Below are positions 1-9,094 of a stretch of DNA of 49,696 nucleotides, one piece after another. Location of the stretch: contig CAIJRN010000008.1 of assembly GCA_903823115.1 (NCBI GenBank), positions 1 to 49,696 of the forward strand, in the 5' to 3' direction. The stretch's first letter is position 1. Each line of letters begins with the position of its first letter. Under the pieces are notes generated by a model, which was given only the letters and a program-made list of their open reading frames with translations, did no database searches and was not told the origin of the DNA. This stretch comes from an uncultured cyanobacterium. Its GTDB lineage: Bacteria > Cyanobacteriota > Cyanobacteriia > PCC-6307 > Cyanobiaceae. Position numbers and translations under genes: made by a program.

Positions 1-1
1 G

Positions 2-439
<438 letters not shown>

Positions 440-490
440 CCAGCTGCGCTGGTCTGACATCTGGAATCCCCCACCAGCTACGGCTGGAGA

Positions 491-516
491 AAGCCCCCTC
501 CGATGAGGGGGCTTTT
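491..516 (+). terminator. Rho-independent terminator of psbA
   Basis: AAGCCCCCTC, a four-base loop CGAT and GAGGGGGCTT form a perfect GC-rich hairpin running into TTTTT. It lies just after psbA on the same strand. Confidence 0.93.
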
Positions 517-664
517 TGCTGGATGGATCCCTGCTTATTGCTGGATGGATCTCACTTCCTGAACCGCTGACTTTGAAAGCATTCACACCCAGGCTGGCGG
601 ACCTACAACCGCTGCTGGCAACGCGGCGTTAAGGTTTCGCCACAGCAGTTTCGAGGCGGAGCCG

Positions 665-1372
665 ATCTGTTTCTCGAGCCCTGCCAGTTTCGCCGCGGCG
701 GCGATTTTGCTGCCCCTGGGTGCCATCGCGATCCAGCAGACCCGCCGCAGGCAAAGGCCTGAACTCCTGCCCCTGGCGCTGATGCCCGTGCTTTTCGGCC
801 TCCAACAGGCCATTGAGGGCCTGGTCTGGTTGGCACTGGAGGCAAGGGCATCGCCAGCTGAAGTGCGTCCGTTAGCACTGGCTTATCTGTTTTTTGCCTT
901 CGCGCTCTGGCCCAGCTGGATTCCCTGGGTGGCCCTCTCCATCGCCAGGGGACGGCTCAAGCCGGCGCTCCAGGTGCTGCTCGGCGCCCTCAGCCTCTGC
1001 GGGCTGCTGCTCGGTCTGGGGTTGTGGCTGCCGCTGCTGATCGAACCAAGTCGCCTCAGCACTGCGGTGCACGGCCATTCGATCGCCTACAGCGCCGAGC
1101 TGTTGCTGAGCGGCAAGGCAGGAAGCATCGCTCGGCTGCTGTACCTGCTGGTCATCGTGCTGCCGTTGCTGCTGCTGCCGTCACCACGCTTGCGATTGTT
1201 CGCGCTGGCCCTGCTGAGCACTGGCTTGCTGGCGGATTGGTACGCCCACCACGCCTTCACGTCGGTGTGGTGCTACCTGAGTGCCCTTTTGTCGGGCTGG
1301 ATCCTCTGGTTGGTGTGGAGCGAACCGGCGATTCAGCCGAACGCCGATCTGTTGGGGAGGAGGTCCGCCTGA
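665..1372 (+). CDS. DUF6629-like multipass membrane protein, apparent ATC start
   Basis: This is a polytopic membrane protein of about 235 residues with seven or so hydrophobic segments and no known reaction. The N terminus reads I/M-C-F-S-S-P-A-S-F and is followed by FGLQQAIEGLVWL. From memory, both match the DUF6629 family, whose members begin MCFSA and carry a QQ-IEG motif. The codon at the family's initiator position is ATC (665-667), not ATG. A good ribosome binding site, GAGGCGGA (653-660), lies at the right distance from it. The first conventional start is TTG at 707, which would remove the conserved CFS motif. I therefore place the start at 665, with an ATG-to-ATC change or a sequencing error as alternatives. 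The gene stands alone after psbA. Confidence 0.75.
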   Translation: MCFSSPASFAAAAILLPLGAIAIQQTRRRQRPELLPLALMPVLFGLQQAIEGLVWLALEARASPAEVRPLALAYLFFAFALWPSWIPWVALSIARGRLKPALQVLLGALSLCGLLLGLGLWLPLLIEPSRLSTAVHGHSIAYSAELLLSGKAGSIARLLYLLVIVLPLLLLPSPRLRLFALALLSTGLLADWYAHHAFTSVWCYLSALLSGWILWLVWSEPAIQPNADLLGRRSA

Positions 1373-1410
1373 GTCCTGGTTCGCTGGCGACTCGTCGCAG
1401 CTTGGCGATC

Positions 1411-1659
1411 TCAGGCCACGCCGCGTTCGGAGCTCAGGTCGTCGTTGGGTGCCGGTACCAGGCGGAAGCGTTCGATCGCCTCCTGGGGCCAGCCACGGAT
1501 GGCCATGAAGGCCTGGACACGCTTGGCAGCCACATCAGGACTGACCAGCCGCAGGGCGCTGGCAGGATTGGAGGAGAGACGCCCATTTTCGGTGAGCCAG
1601 CGGGGGCGAGAGCTGCGCCCACTGGCCAGACTCACACTCCAGTGGCGAATGCCAGCCAT
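1411..1659 (-). CDS. Small conserved cyanobacterial protein, function unknown
   Basis: An 82-residue soluble protein whose core reads PRWLTENGRLSSNPASALR, then SPDVAAKRVQAFMAIRGWP and EAIERFRLVPA. It has the look of a small conserved picocyanobacterial protein, but I cannot name a family with certainty. The pattern of tryptophans, a G-R turn and a helical C-terminal part recalls DUF1651-type proteins without matching them closely. I chose ATG at 1659; an upstream TTG at 1683 would add eight residues. It converges with the DUF6629 gene. Confidence 0.6.
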   Translation of the reverse strand: MAGIRHWSVSLASGRSSRPRWLTENGRLSSNPASALRLVSPDVAAKRVQAFMAIRGWPQEAIERFRLVPAPNDDLSSERGVA

Positions 1660-1970
1660 CGGTTCCTGAGCTGATGGTGGCAATTTGCCGCCTATCGAGT
1701 CTACGTGCCAGAGGGAACCCGCCCGCTCACCAAAGGCGAAGGGAGATGCTCTGGCCTATGGTGATTCAGATCGGAAGAAGCCGACGGGTCGAAAACCCGC
1801 CATTCCGGTCAATTCGGAGCGATCTCCTGCCGAGCGAGACGCTTCCCAGCACCGTGCCGACCCCAGAGCTTCCGAGGTCGGCCTTCAGTCCAATCAGCGG
1901 CCCCTGTGCGAAATCCCCAAGGGATCGGGGGCCAAGACCGGTGCGCCATCCATATCCGTTGAGTGTGTCC

Positions 1971-2186
1971 ATGACCAATCTCTTGCTTCGTTTTCTGCCC
2001 AGGACTGTGTCCCAGGGCTCCATGTCCGTCCGTGCTTCCGGCCACGCTGCTGCCGGCTCCAACAGGTCAACCATGACCAAGGCCACCGCTACCACCTATG
2101 CCAGCTGCCCGATGAATGCCCGGCCCAGGCGGCTGGATGCCCCTGCCAGCCGTCCGAGCTGGGAGGAGTTGCTGGGCGAGCGCTGA
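1971..2186 (+). CDS. Possible small protein, unrecognised
   Basis: An open frame of 71 codons starting MTNLLLRFLPRTVSQG and ending RPSWEELLGER. It is rich in Ser, Thr, Ala and Arg, with no membrane segment or known motif. No clear Shine-Dalgarno sequence precedes the ATG. The Trp-Glu-Glu-Leu-Leu ending and the hairpin 37 bases after the stop are the only points in favour. Without it, 1660-2427 holds no gene that I can support; the other long frames there are GC-driven and look non-coding. Confidence 0.3.
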   Translation: MTNLLLRFLPRTVSQGSMSVRASGHAAAGSNRSTMTKATATTYASCPMNARPRRLDAPASRPSWEELLGER

Positions 2187-2222
2187 GTCCGAGCCTGGCC
2201 GGCCTGTCTCCTTAGGACTGCT

Positions 2223-2263
2223 CCCCCCGGCCGAGGTGCTCCAACAGGCGTCTCGGCGGGGGG
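2223..2263. terminator. GC-rich hairpin between converging genes
   Basis: CCCCCCGGCCGAG (2223-2235) pairs with CTCGGCGGGGGG (2252-2263) with a one-base bulge and a 16-base loop. There is no T-run on either side, so it is a terminator candidate only. It lies between the possible small gene at 1971 and the end of the mesX-like gene. Confidence 0.35.
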
Positions 2264-2427
2264 TTCCCTCTGGGGGGGGAGCTCTCTGGGGCTCCATGGC
2301 CCTCTGTCTCCAGGCGGAGGCGGAGCCCGAACGGGCTGCAGATGTTGGGCCCTGGTTGTCCAAGCAGTCCAGGAGGGACGCAGCCATGCTCCGGGCCCTG
2401 AGCGCCTGGTCGGGGCAGGCGGCTGAT

Positions 2428-3501
2428 TCAGGGGGACTGGGCTGCATTGACCAGCCGCTGCAAGCTGGTGGCATGGGGTTTCAGGAAGCACTCCCAGGCC
2501 CTGGCCGCCTGCTCGGGGCCGAGTTGCCTGTCCCGTTCCTGCCGGTCGTAGTGCACCGCTGCAGGGGTGAAGTGGGTGTTGCTGAGGCTGGGGGCGAAGT
2601 GATCCCCAGCCGCCAGATCGGCGGCATAAATTTCCGGGCGATAGATCCGTTGTAGAGATTCCATCACGGCGGTCAGGGCGGCGAGATCCTGGGAGGTTTG
2701 ATTCAGCAGTTGATCCGCTTCGTGATAGAAGGTGAGGGGCGCCATCGCGCCTGGAGGCATGAAATGGCTGGCACTCAGGCCCATCGCCGCAAAGTAACGG
2801 CTGGTCAGTGAGGTGCTGCCAAGTTCGCGATAGCGACGTCCAAGAATCGGATGCTGTTCAGCCTGACCCTGGTACTGCCTGCGACTGGAGACGCTGAGGG
2901 CAAACAGGCAGGGTTGGTCAAGAACGCCGCCTGACCAGATGGAACGAAACATCAGCCGGTAGAGCAGACCATGCAACCGGCCGAATCCATCCAGGGCCTG
3001 GGGATTCTGTTGCAGGGACAGCTGGGGCAGCAGAATGTTGAAGTCGTAATCACGGATGTAGGAAGAGAAGCTCAGGCCAACGGGGCCTGAGCACCATGCA
3101 CCCGTGTGGCGATCTTCAAACACCACCCTCAGACATTCGGCGATCGGGAAGGGAGCCACAGGGCTGGCCTCAAAAGCCGCATTGATGGTGAGAATCTCGA
3201 GGCGAATGTGCTGGGCCGGGTGCTGACTGGCAGCGGCTGAGAGCAGATCTTGATAACGGACCTGAATCTGCTGCGTCAAGACACACAGATTGTCAACTCG
3301 CGTCTGAGCATCCCGGGCCAGATTGATGATATTTGTGCTTTGGCGCGACTGAGCTGCTGGCACATAGTCAGCATCAATGGCGGTACGGTTGAGCGTCAAT
3401 TGCAGGCCACATCGATGCGCAATTTGGCCGAGCTCCGGATGCCAAGACTGACCGGCGGACTGGTTGACGGCGCTGCAATGACGATCCACGAGTTGCGTCA
3501 T
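2428..3501 (-). CDS. DUF1852 protein, MesX-like putative oxygenase
   Basis: A 357-residue cytosolic protein. Family-defining segments are visible along its length: DADYVPAAQSRQSTNIINLAR near the N terminus, SFSSYIRDYDFNILLPQ, LFALSVSSRRQY, FMPPGAMAPLTFYHEADQ, QRIYRPEIY and HYDRQERDRQLGPEQ. From memory these match DUF1852, whose Acinetobacter member MesX works with the small MetE-like protein MesD in an oxygen-dependent, B12-independent step of methionine synthesis. No MesD or MetE gene lies in this window, so a partner must be elsewhere or the protein acts alone. I chose ATG at 3501; a TTG at 3519 would add six residues. A tandem-repeat array precedes it. Confidence 0.85.
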   Translation of the reverse strand: MTQLVDRHCSAVNQSAGQSWHPELGQIAHRCGLQLTLNRTAIDADYVPAAQSRQSTNIINLARDAQTRVDNLCVLTQQIQVRYQDLLSAAASQHPAQHIRLEILTINAAFEASPVAPFPIAECLRVVFEDRHTGAWCSGPVGLSFSSYIRDYDFNILLPQLSLQQNPQALDGFGRLHGLLYRLMFRSIWSGGVLDQPCLFALSVSSRRQYQGQAEQHPILGRRYRELGSTSLTSRYFAAMGLSASHFMPPGAMAPLTFYHEADQLLNQTSQDLAALTAVMESLQRIYRPEIYAADLAAGDHFAPSLSNTHFTPAAVHYDRQERDRQLGPEQAARAWECFLKPHATSLQRLVNAAQSP

Positions 3502-3553
3502 TTCCGATTCATTGTGCAAACGACGATCTTGATTGCGTTGACTTTGCTTCTGG

Positions 3554-3625
3554 TTGATTGATGAACCGGGCTTGATTGATGACCTGAGTTTGATTGATGA
3601 CCTGAGTTTGATTGATAAACTTGGC
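3554..3625. repeat. 18-bp tandem repeat, four copies, upstream of mesX-like gene
   Basis: The core TTGATTGATGA recurs at 3554, 3572 and 3590, with TTGATTGATAA at 3608, so the period is exactly 18 bp. The two middle spacers both read CCTGAGT. On the minus strand the array is about 50 bases upstream of the mesX-like start, inside the 332-base gap between divergent genes. A short minus-strand frame through it (3509-3748) encodes repeated VINQTQ units and ends across the mesX-like start. Whether it is translated is unknown. Confidence 0.85.
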
Positions 3626-3833
3626 TTGCTCGCTGTTCAGCGATCTCGTGATGATCCGATCACAATGGCTCTGACCTCTCGCCATCCGCCTCGGCACTGA
3701 AACGCACACCTCCTGCCCCGCTTGCTTCACTTGCTCATCTGCTGTCAAGTTGTATCAGGCGAGTCGGGGTCAATCCAAACCGGCTGCCGGGGATGGATCC
3801 ACGGCTCCATTCTGTCCTGCCAGGAAAAATTCC

Positions 3834-4853
3834 GTGAGTCGAGTGCGTCGTTGGAAGCAAGGGGTTGGCCTGGCGCTGGGCCTGGCCCTCGCCCTGGTGG
3901 GCCGGCCTCTGCTGGTTCGCGCTGATGCTGGAGCAGCGGCGGCGAGCGCATCCTCAGCGCCTGCGCCGCTGACCCAGCCGCAGGAGACCTGGGATCCGGC
4001 CCTGCTGCGTCAGGCTGGGCTGAATCCGGCGGCACTGCATTGCAATCAGCTGGTCAGCTGGGGGCCCGATCTGCAGGCTCAGGCGCAGGAGGTGGCCGAT
4101 CAGATCCAGGCCCAGCTGCCCCACGGTGCCCTGGCCACTGCCGAGGCCAGGAGCCACTTCCATGACCGGGTGACGGACATCCTCTTCTGGCGGCTGGTGC
4201 GGACCCTGATCATCGATGCGGAGCAACACAATGCCGGTGTGATTGCCCTGCGCGGCTATCACTGGACCGACAGCTCCGGCGTGCGACATCCGGTGCTGGT
4301 CTTCCGCAGCGCCATCGTCAATAACGGCGGTGGTGGCCCCTCCTGTTCGCTGTCCTTGCTGGAGAGTGGAGCGGTGCGCCATGTGGTGAATCTCTACGAC
4401 GCCGACAAGATTCCGGTGGGAGCGATCATCGACCGTGAACAGGCGATGGCCAAGAGCTGTGGTGCCACCTATTTCTCGCCTGATGAAGCGGAACGGCGCT
4501 ACGGAAGCTGGCGCAATCAACTGCGCCAGGCGCCCGAGGCAAGTGCGGACTATCGCCGGGCGATGCAATCGCTGGCCCGCCTGATCCGCGAGCAGATTCT
4601 GGCCCCCGGCGGCCAGCCTCCCCAGGGCAACATCTATCTGCACTGCGGTGGCGGTATGCATCGCAGCGGCATCGTCATGGGAATCCTCGATCGCTGCATC
4701 AATCAGGAATCGCTGCAGGTTGTCGAGAAGCGCTATCGCTTCCACACCGCCTGGCGCAGTGCCGCCGAGCCCGGTGGCGCCGAAGCGGGCAATCTGCAGG
4801 TGATCAAGAACTTCGACTGCCAGAGCCTGAGGCTGCCGGCCAGGGGCAGCTGA
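3834..4853 (+). CDS. Exported Cys-X5-Arg phosphatase (dual-specificity type)
   Basis: A 339-residue protein. The GTG at 3834, eight bases after an AGGA site, gives a classical signal peptide: the charged VSRVRRWKQ, a hydrophobic core GLALGLALALVG, then a small-residue cleavage region. The catalytic P-loop is HCGGGMHRSGIVMG, near residue 265. It is the C-X5-R signature of cysteine-based phosphatases, with Cys as nucleophile and Arg as phosphate binder. An Asp-rich segment NLYDADKIPVG precedes it and may supply a general acid. By family the substrate may be a phosphoprotein or a phosphoinositol-type ester; the sequence does not say which. The export signal points to the periplasm. The ABC ATPase starts 20 bases downstream. 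Confidence 0.82.
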   Translation: MSRVRRWKQGVGLALGLALALVGRPLLVRADAGAAAASASSAPAPLTQPQETWDPALLRQAGLNPAALHCNQLVSWGPDLQAQAQEVADQIQAQLPHGALATAEARSHFHDRVTDILFWRLVRTLIIDAEQHNAGVIALRGYHWTDSSGVRHPVLVFRSAIVNNGGGGPSCSLSLLESGAVRHVVNLYDADKIPVGAIIDREQAMAKSCGATYFSPDEAERRYGSWRNQLRQAPEASADYRRAMQSLARLIREQILAPGGQPPQGNIYLHCGGGMHRSGIVMGILDRCINQESLQVVEKRYRFHTAWRSAAEPGGAEAGNLQVIKNFDCQSLRLPARGS

Positions 4854-4873
4854 AGCGGACCTACGGTGCCGCC

Positions 4874-5692
4874 ATGCCTGCAGCTGAGCCCTATCTCGAA
4901 CTGGAGGCCATCGAAGCCTGGCTGGGTCCGCGCCAGGTGTTTGAACGGCTCACTCTGCAACTGAACCGGGGTGAGCACACCGTGATCCTCGGCCCCAATG
5001 GCTCCGGTAAGAGCGCCCTGATCAAACTGCTCAGCCGTGAGCTCTATCCGGTGGTGCAGCGCGGCTCCTGGCTGCGCATCTTCGGCAGCGAGCGGGTCAA
5101 TCTCTGGGAGCTGCGCCGTCGCATCGGCCTGGTGTCGGCCGATCTGCAGGCCAGCTACAACCCGGCGGTGGCCGCCAGGGATGTGGTGCTCTCGGGCTTC
5201 TTCGGCTCGGTGGGCCTCGGCCGCAGTCAGCAGGTCACGGCCGCCATGGACCATCGGCTGGCTGAGCTGATGGTCCAGCTGGGCCTGGCCGCGCTGCAGC
5301 AGCGCCCCTACGGCCAGCTCTCCGATGGCCAGCGGCGGCGCCTGTTGCTGGCCCGGGCCCTGGTGCACGGCCCGGAGCTGCTGGTGCTCGATGAGCCCAC
5401 CAACGGCCTTGATCTCCAGGCCAAACACCAGCTGCTGGATGCACTGCGCCAGTTGGCCCGCTCCGGCACCACCCTGTTGCTGGTCACCCATCAGATCGAG
5501 GCGATCATTCCCGAGATCGGCCGTGCGGTGCTGCTCAAGAGCGGCCAGGTGGTGGGCGACGGCCCCGCCGCTGAGATGTTGAGCGATGCCCCCCTCAGCG
5601 CCCTGTTCGACACGCCCCTGCGGGTCCTTTCCCTTGACGGCTACCGCCAGGTGTTGCCTGCCGGCAGAAGTCAGGCAGGACCTGCAAGCTGA
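4874..5692 (+). CDS. ABC transporter ATP-binding protein
   Basis: A 272-residue single nucleotide-binding domain. Walker A is GPNGSGKSAL near residue 39, the signature motif is the variant LSDGQRRRLLLARAL, Walker B is LLVLDEPTNGLDL, and the H-loop is LLLVTHQ. The Q-loop region reads IGLVSADLQ. Its layout resembles YlmA/ModF-type single ATPases, which often lack a neighbouring permease. None is found here, so the partner is unknown or it acts as a soluble ATPase. It follows the phosphatase gene by 20 bases and is probably cotranscribed with it. The last 20 residues are poorly conserved. Confidence 0.9.
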   Translation: MPAAEPYLELEAIEAWLGPRQVFERLTLQLNRGEHTVILGPNGSGKSALIKLLSRELYPVVQRGSWLRIFGSERVNLWELRRRIGLVSADLQASYNPAVAARDVVLSGFFGSVGLGRSQQVTAAMDHRLAELMVQLGLAALQQRPYGQLSDGQRRRLLLARALVHGPELLVLDEPTNGLDLQAKHQLLDALRQLARSGTTLLLVTHQIEAIIPEIGRAVLLKSGQVVGDGPAAEMLSDAPLSALFDTPLRVLSLDGYRQVLPAGRSQAGPAS

Positions 5693-5797
5693 CGCCAGCG
5701 GTGACGGCAAGCAGCGGACTGCGCCCGCCAGGTCGGCGTCATGCTGCACTCCCGAATAGCCCGTCCTGACGGGGAACCCCAGGAGCGGAACCAGACC

Positions 5798-6409
5798 ATG
5801 CGCATTGCCATCTCCGGATCCCATTCCCTCGGCAAATCCACCCTCGTCCACCAGTGGCTCGGCAGCCACGGGCACTACCGACGGGAGGAGGAGCCCTATC
5901 GCGCCCTGGGTCTCCACGGCCCCTACGAGATCCGCTTCGGCGAAGCCTCCACCCGCTTGCAGAACGGCATCCAGCTCTATTACTGCATCAGTCGTGTGCA
6001 TCGCTACGGCCAAGCGGGCGAGGCGGTGATCTTCGATCGCTCGCCGGTCGATTACATCGCCTATTCCCAGTACACCGCCAATCAGGGCCTGAGCGACATC
6101 GACCAGGACTTCGTCGAATCGATGCTGCCGGCCGTTCGCGAATCCCTCGACCATCTCGACATCCTGGCCTTCGTGCCCAGAACTGAACGCTGGCCTGTCG
6201 CCATGGAGGCCGATGGCATCCGCCCCGTCGACCATGGCTATCGCGATGACGTGGATGCGATCTTCAAGCAGATCTACCGCCAGGGCCGCTTTGCCGTGAT
6301 GCCCAGCCACAGACCGCCGCTGCTGGTGGAGCTCTGGGGACCGACAGAGCAAAGAATCGAACAGCTGGAGCAGGCGGTGAGCCAGCGGCAGCAGCTGGTC
6401 GGGGGTTGA
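5798..6409 (+). CDS. Small P-loop NTPase (AAA_28-like)
   Basis: A 203-residue protein with a phosphate-binding loop right at the N terminus (MRIAISGSHSLGKSTL). Further on are YYCISRVHRYGQ, the strand and aspartate motif AVIFDRSPVDYIAYSQY, and DILAFVPRTERWPV. This resembles the NadR-kinase-like or AAA_28 NTPases that phosphorylate a small molecule. The substrate cannot be told. I used ATG 5798 rather than the upstream ATG 5741, because the P-loop then begins at residue 7 as is usual; AGGAG at 5781 is a somewhat distant ribosome site. Confidence 0.75.
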   Translation: MRIAISGSHSLGKSTLVHQWLGSHGHYRREEEPYRALGLHGPYEIRFGEASTRLQNGIQLYYCISRVHRYGQAGEAVIFDRSPVDYIAYSQYTANQGLSDIDQDFVESMLPAVRESLDHLDILAFVPRTERWPVAMEADGIRPVDHGYRDDVDAIFKQIYRQGRFAVMPSHRPPLLVELWGPTEQRIEQLEQAVSQRQQLVGG

Positions 6410-6496
6410 TGGCACTCCGTGGGGCGCCTCAAAACTGAGGACTGCTTCACGTTTCTTCACGCGTGTTGCCAGGATCTGCACGTCGTCCTTCCCACC

Positions 6497-7168
6497 ATGA
6501 CCACCGCCCTGTTTCTGGAGCTGTTCGCGGGCTTCCTGACCGCCGGCATCGCTCTCTGGTTCGTCGTGCTCAGCCGCTCCGAGCCGCTGCCTGTCACCCC
6601 TGGTTCCGCCATGCCCGCCTGGCTGAGCGCATCGGCCGGCAACGGCTGGATCCGCCGGGCACTGGAACGTTATTACCTGCGCGAAGGCCTGCTGGCCAGC
6701 GCCGGCCTGCTGCTGCTGCGCCTGGCCATCGGCGTGATGATGATCCATCACGGCCAGGAGAAACTCGCCGATCCGCAGCAGTTCGCCGACACCTACGTGG
6801 CCTCGCTGCATCTGCCCTTGCCGCTGTTCTTCGCCTACGCCGCTGGATTTTCCGAATTGATCGGCAGCTGGCTGCTGATCCTGGGGCTGCTCTCCCCCCT
6901 GGGCGCCCTCGCCATCACCGGCACGATGACGGTGGCGGCCTATCAGCACATCCTTACGGCCGGCTTCAACATCTACGTGCTCGAACTGGTGATTCTCTAC
7001 CTGGGCGGCAGCGTGGCCCTGCTGCTGCTGGGACCCGGTCGCTTCTCCTTCGACGGGGCGATCGTGGCGGAGCTGATCAGCGAGTCCGCAGCTGAAGATC
7101 AGGAATCTGGCGACTCCGCTTCCCTGACCCCTGCCTACGTGCGGGTGAGCGACAACGGTCGCTCCTGA
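6497..7168 (+). CDS. DoxX family membrane protein
   Basis: A 223-residue protein with an N-terminal membrane segment (LFLELFAGFLTAGIALWFVV), a short loop, then the DoxX core: LLRLAIGVMMIHHGQEKLAD, FFAYAAGFSELIGSWLLILG, GALAITGTMTVAAYQHIL and a final hydrophobic helix. The GxxxxxHGxxK pattern and the F-E-IG helix are typical of the DoxX/SURF4 family. The physiological role in cyanobacteria is unsettled; redox-linked or membrane-integrity roles have been proposed for relatives. ATG 6497 was preferred because the upstream frame extension is not hydrophobic. Confidence 0.85.
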   Translation: MTTALFLELFAGFLTAGIALWFVVLSRSEPLPVTPGSAMPAWLSASAGNGWIRRALERYYLREGLLASAGLLLLRLAIGVMMIHHGQEKLADPQQFADTYVASLHLPLPLFFAYAAGFSELIGSWLLILGLLSPLGALAITGTMTVAAYQHILTAGFNIYVLELVILYLGGSVALLLLGPGRFSFDGAIVAELISESAAEDQESGDSASLTPAYVRVSDNGRS

Positions 7169-7254
7169 GACGAAGGCGACGACGTGCTGCAGGCAGGCCG
7201 TTCGGGCGATCGTTAGCGAGTCAACGGTTTCAACAAGACGAATCCACGCGCTGT

Positions 7255-8826
7255 TCAGCCGAGATCCAGCCCCAGTTGGATCTCGGCCCCCGTCGCCGCT
7301 CCGGCTCCTGGTCCAGAGCGGCGACGCCGCCCGCCACTGCTGGCCGCCAGGCCGGAGCGTCGGGAGCCGTGCTGTCGCTGGATGCCATCGGCCAGTTCCC
7401 GAAAGCCCAGCTCCTGCCGCCGAGCCCAGAGCCGTTGCCGCGCCTCCCTCGCGGCGGCGGCGGGATCCACAAGCGGCAGCGGGTAGTCCATCCCCAGCAC
7501 GCAGCCGACGCGCTCCTGGGTGGCCAGCGCCATCGTCCACGGGTGATGGAGATGCACCGCCGGCACAGGCCGCAATTCCGGCAGCCACTGGCGCAGGAAG
7601 GCGCCGTTGGGGTCGTGGTCCTGTCCCTGCTTGATCGGGTTGTAGATGCGGATCGTGTTGATGCCGGTGGTGCCCGCCTGCATCTGGCACTGGCTCCAGT
7701 GGATGCCGGGCTCGTAGTCCAGAAACAGGCGCGCCAGCCGCAGCCCGCTCGCTCGCCAGGGCAGCGCCAGGTGGTGGCTGGCCACCGACATCAGCATCGC
7801 CCGCATGCGGAAGTTGATCCAGCCCGTGGCGATCAGGGCCCGCATGCAGGCATCCACAAACGGCAGCCCCGTGCGCCCTTCAGCCCAGGCCGCCAGGCGT
7901 TCGGGGTCGTGCTGATGCAGGCCGGCGGTGAGTGGATGGAGCTCCTTGAACTCCAGATCCGGCTGGCTTTCGAGCTTCTGGATGAAGTGGCAGTGCCAGT
8001 GCAGCCGCTCCTCAAAACCGCGCAGGGCCCGCAGCCACTCGCCCCGTTCGGCGGCGCTCAGGGCCTTCAGAGCTTGACGGCGGTGACGGCTGGTCTGCAC
8101 CACTTCCCGCAAGGACAGGGTGCCCCAGGCAAGGTGGGCCGAAAGGCGCGAACAACTGCTGAAGGCGGTGGCTGGGCTGGAGAGCTCCCGGTGATAACGG
8201 GCGCCGCGCCCCTGCAGGAAACTCTCGAGCAGAGCCAGCCCCTCCTGCCGGCCTCCCTTCTGCCGACCAGGACAGGGATCGTCGCGCAGACAGAGGTCGT
8301 CGGCGGTGGGGATCGGACCGGGATCGATGCCGGCCAGCGGCTGCAGGGCCAGAGGTTGCGGGCCGATCGGTTCGGCCATGCGCTCCTGCCAACGGCGCGC
8401 CCAGCCGTCGCGGCTGGGCAGGCGACGGGTCACGCCGAACTGGGGGATCTCGATCCAGGGGATGGCATGGCTGCGGGCCCAGCGGGCGACGCGACGGTCG
8501 CGGGCGTAGGTCCAGCCATTGCCGGTTTCCTCGTGGCTCCAGAGACCCGCGACGGCGAACTGGCAGCGCGCCCGCTCCAGCACCTTCTCCACCGGGCCGA
8601 TCCGCACCACCAGGGGTTGACCGAGCTGCGCCAGCGCCGCACGCAGATCCTCCAGACTTTCGGCACAGAAGCTCCACTGGCGCGCCGAGACATCGTCTTG
8701 CTGCCAGAGCAAGGGCTCCACCACCACCAGGGGCAGCACCGGCCCCAGGCGGCTGGCCTGCAGCAGCGGCTGGTGATCAGCCAGCCGCAGATCCCGCTTG
8801 AACCAGACGATCTGCAACGGCCCCAT
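7255..8826 (-). CDS. Cryptochrome/DNA photolyase family protein
   Basis: A 523-residue flavoprotein. The N-terminal photolyase alpha/beta domain starts IVWFKRDLRLADHQPLL and includes LWSHEETGNGWTYARDRRVARW. The C-terminal FAD-binding helical domain contains LSAHLAWGTLSLREV, ERLHWHCHFIQKLE, GLPFVDACMRALIATGWINFRMRA and QAGTTGINTIRIYNPIKQ. The family repairs UV-induced pyrimidine dimers with blue light or senses blue light. The TGIN-IRIYNP ending differs from classical class I photolyases and resembles a cyanobacterial subgroup, so I do not assign phr. The frame extends to 9063, but ATG 8826 gives the family's normal N terminus. The last 35 residues are low-complexity. Confidence 0.88.
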   Translation of the reverse strand: MGPLQIVWFKRDLRLADHQPLLQASRLGPVLPLVVVEPLLWQQDDVSARQWSFCAESLEDLRAALAQLGQPLVVRIGPVEKVLERARCQFAVAGLWSHEETGNGWTYARDRRVARWARSHAIPWIEIPQFGVTRRLPSRDGWARRWQERMAEPIGPQPLALQPLAGIDPGPIPTADDLCLRDDPCPGRQKGGRQEGLALLESFLQGRGARYHRELSSPATAFSSCSRLSAHLAWGTLSLREVVQTSRHRRQALKALSAAERGEWLRALRGFEERLHWHCHFIQKLESQPDLEFKELHPLTAGLHQHDPERLAAWAEGRTGLPFVDACMRALIATGWINFRMRAMLMSVASHHLALPWRASGLRLARLFLDYEPGIHWSQCQMQAGTTGINTIRIYNPIKQGQDHDPNGAFLRQWLPELRPVPAVHLHHPWTMALATQERVGCVLGMDYPLPLVDPAAAAREARQRLWARRQELGFRELADGIQRQHGSRRSGLAASSGGRRRRSGPGAGAATGAEIQLGLDLG

Positions 8827-9094
8827 GGCCTGGACAGTAACGAAACGATCTGAGGCCGCGGCCGCTGAATGGGCGGCCGGAAGGCCTGCAAGCTCTGTCC
8901 GGCAAGGATGAACAGGAGGCACTGAACCTGCCCGCTCCCCAGCACAGGCAAGCGCCACTGCCAACCCCGCAGCCGTTCTTGCCGGCTGCGTCAGCACCGC
9001 GCTCCTTAGCTCCCCCCCTGGGTGAACAACCAGGCAGATGCCGGCTCCAATCTCGGCCGACAACGACGCCCCAGCGATTTCAGCCCGGGTGGCC

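Noticed and set aside
1685-2215. Overlapping open frames on both strands at 1.7-2.5 kb
   Set aside because: Compositionally random; only the 71-codon frame at 1971 had any protein-like features, and that is weak.
3554-3625. CRISPR-like array
   Set aside because: The period is 18 bp with seven-base spacers, two of them identical, so it is a simple tandem repeat.
4733-7690. 985-codon open frame on the minus strand
   Set aside because: It lies opposite four well-supported genes, is low-complexity (Gln, His, Gly, Ala runs) and has no family motifs; it is an effect of high GC.
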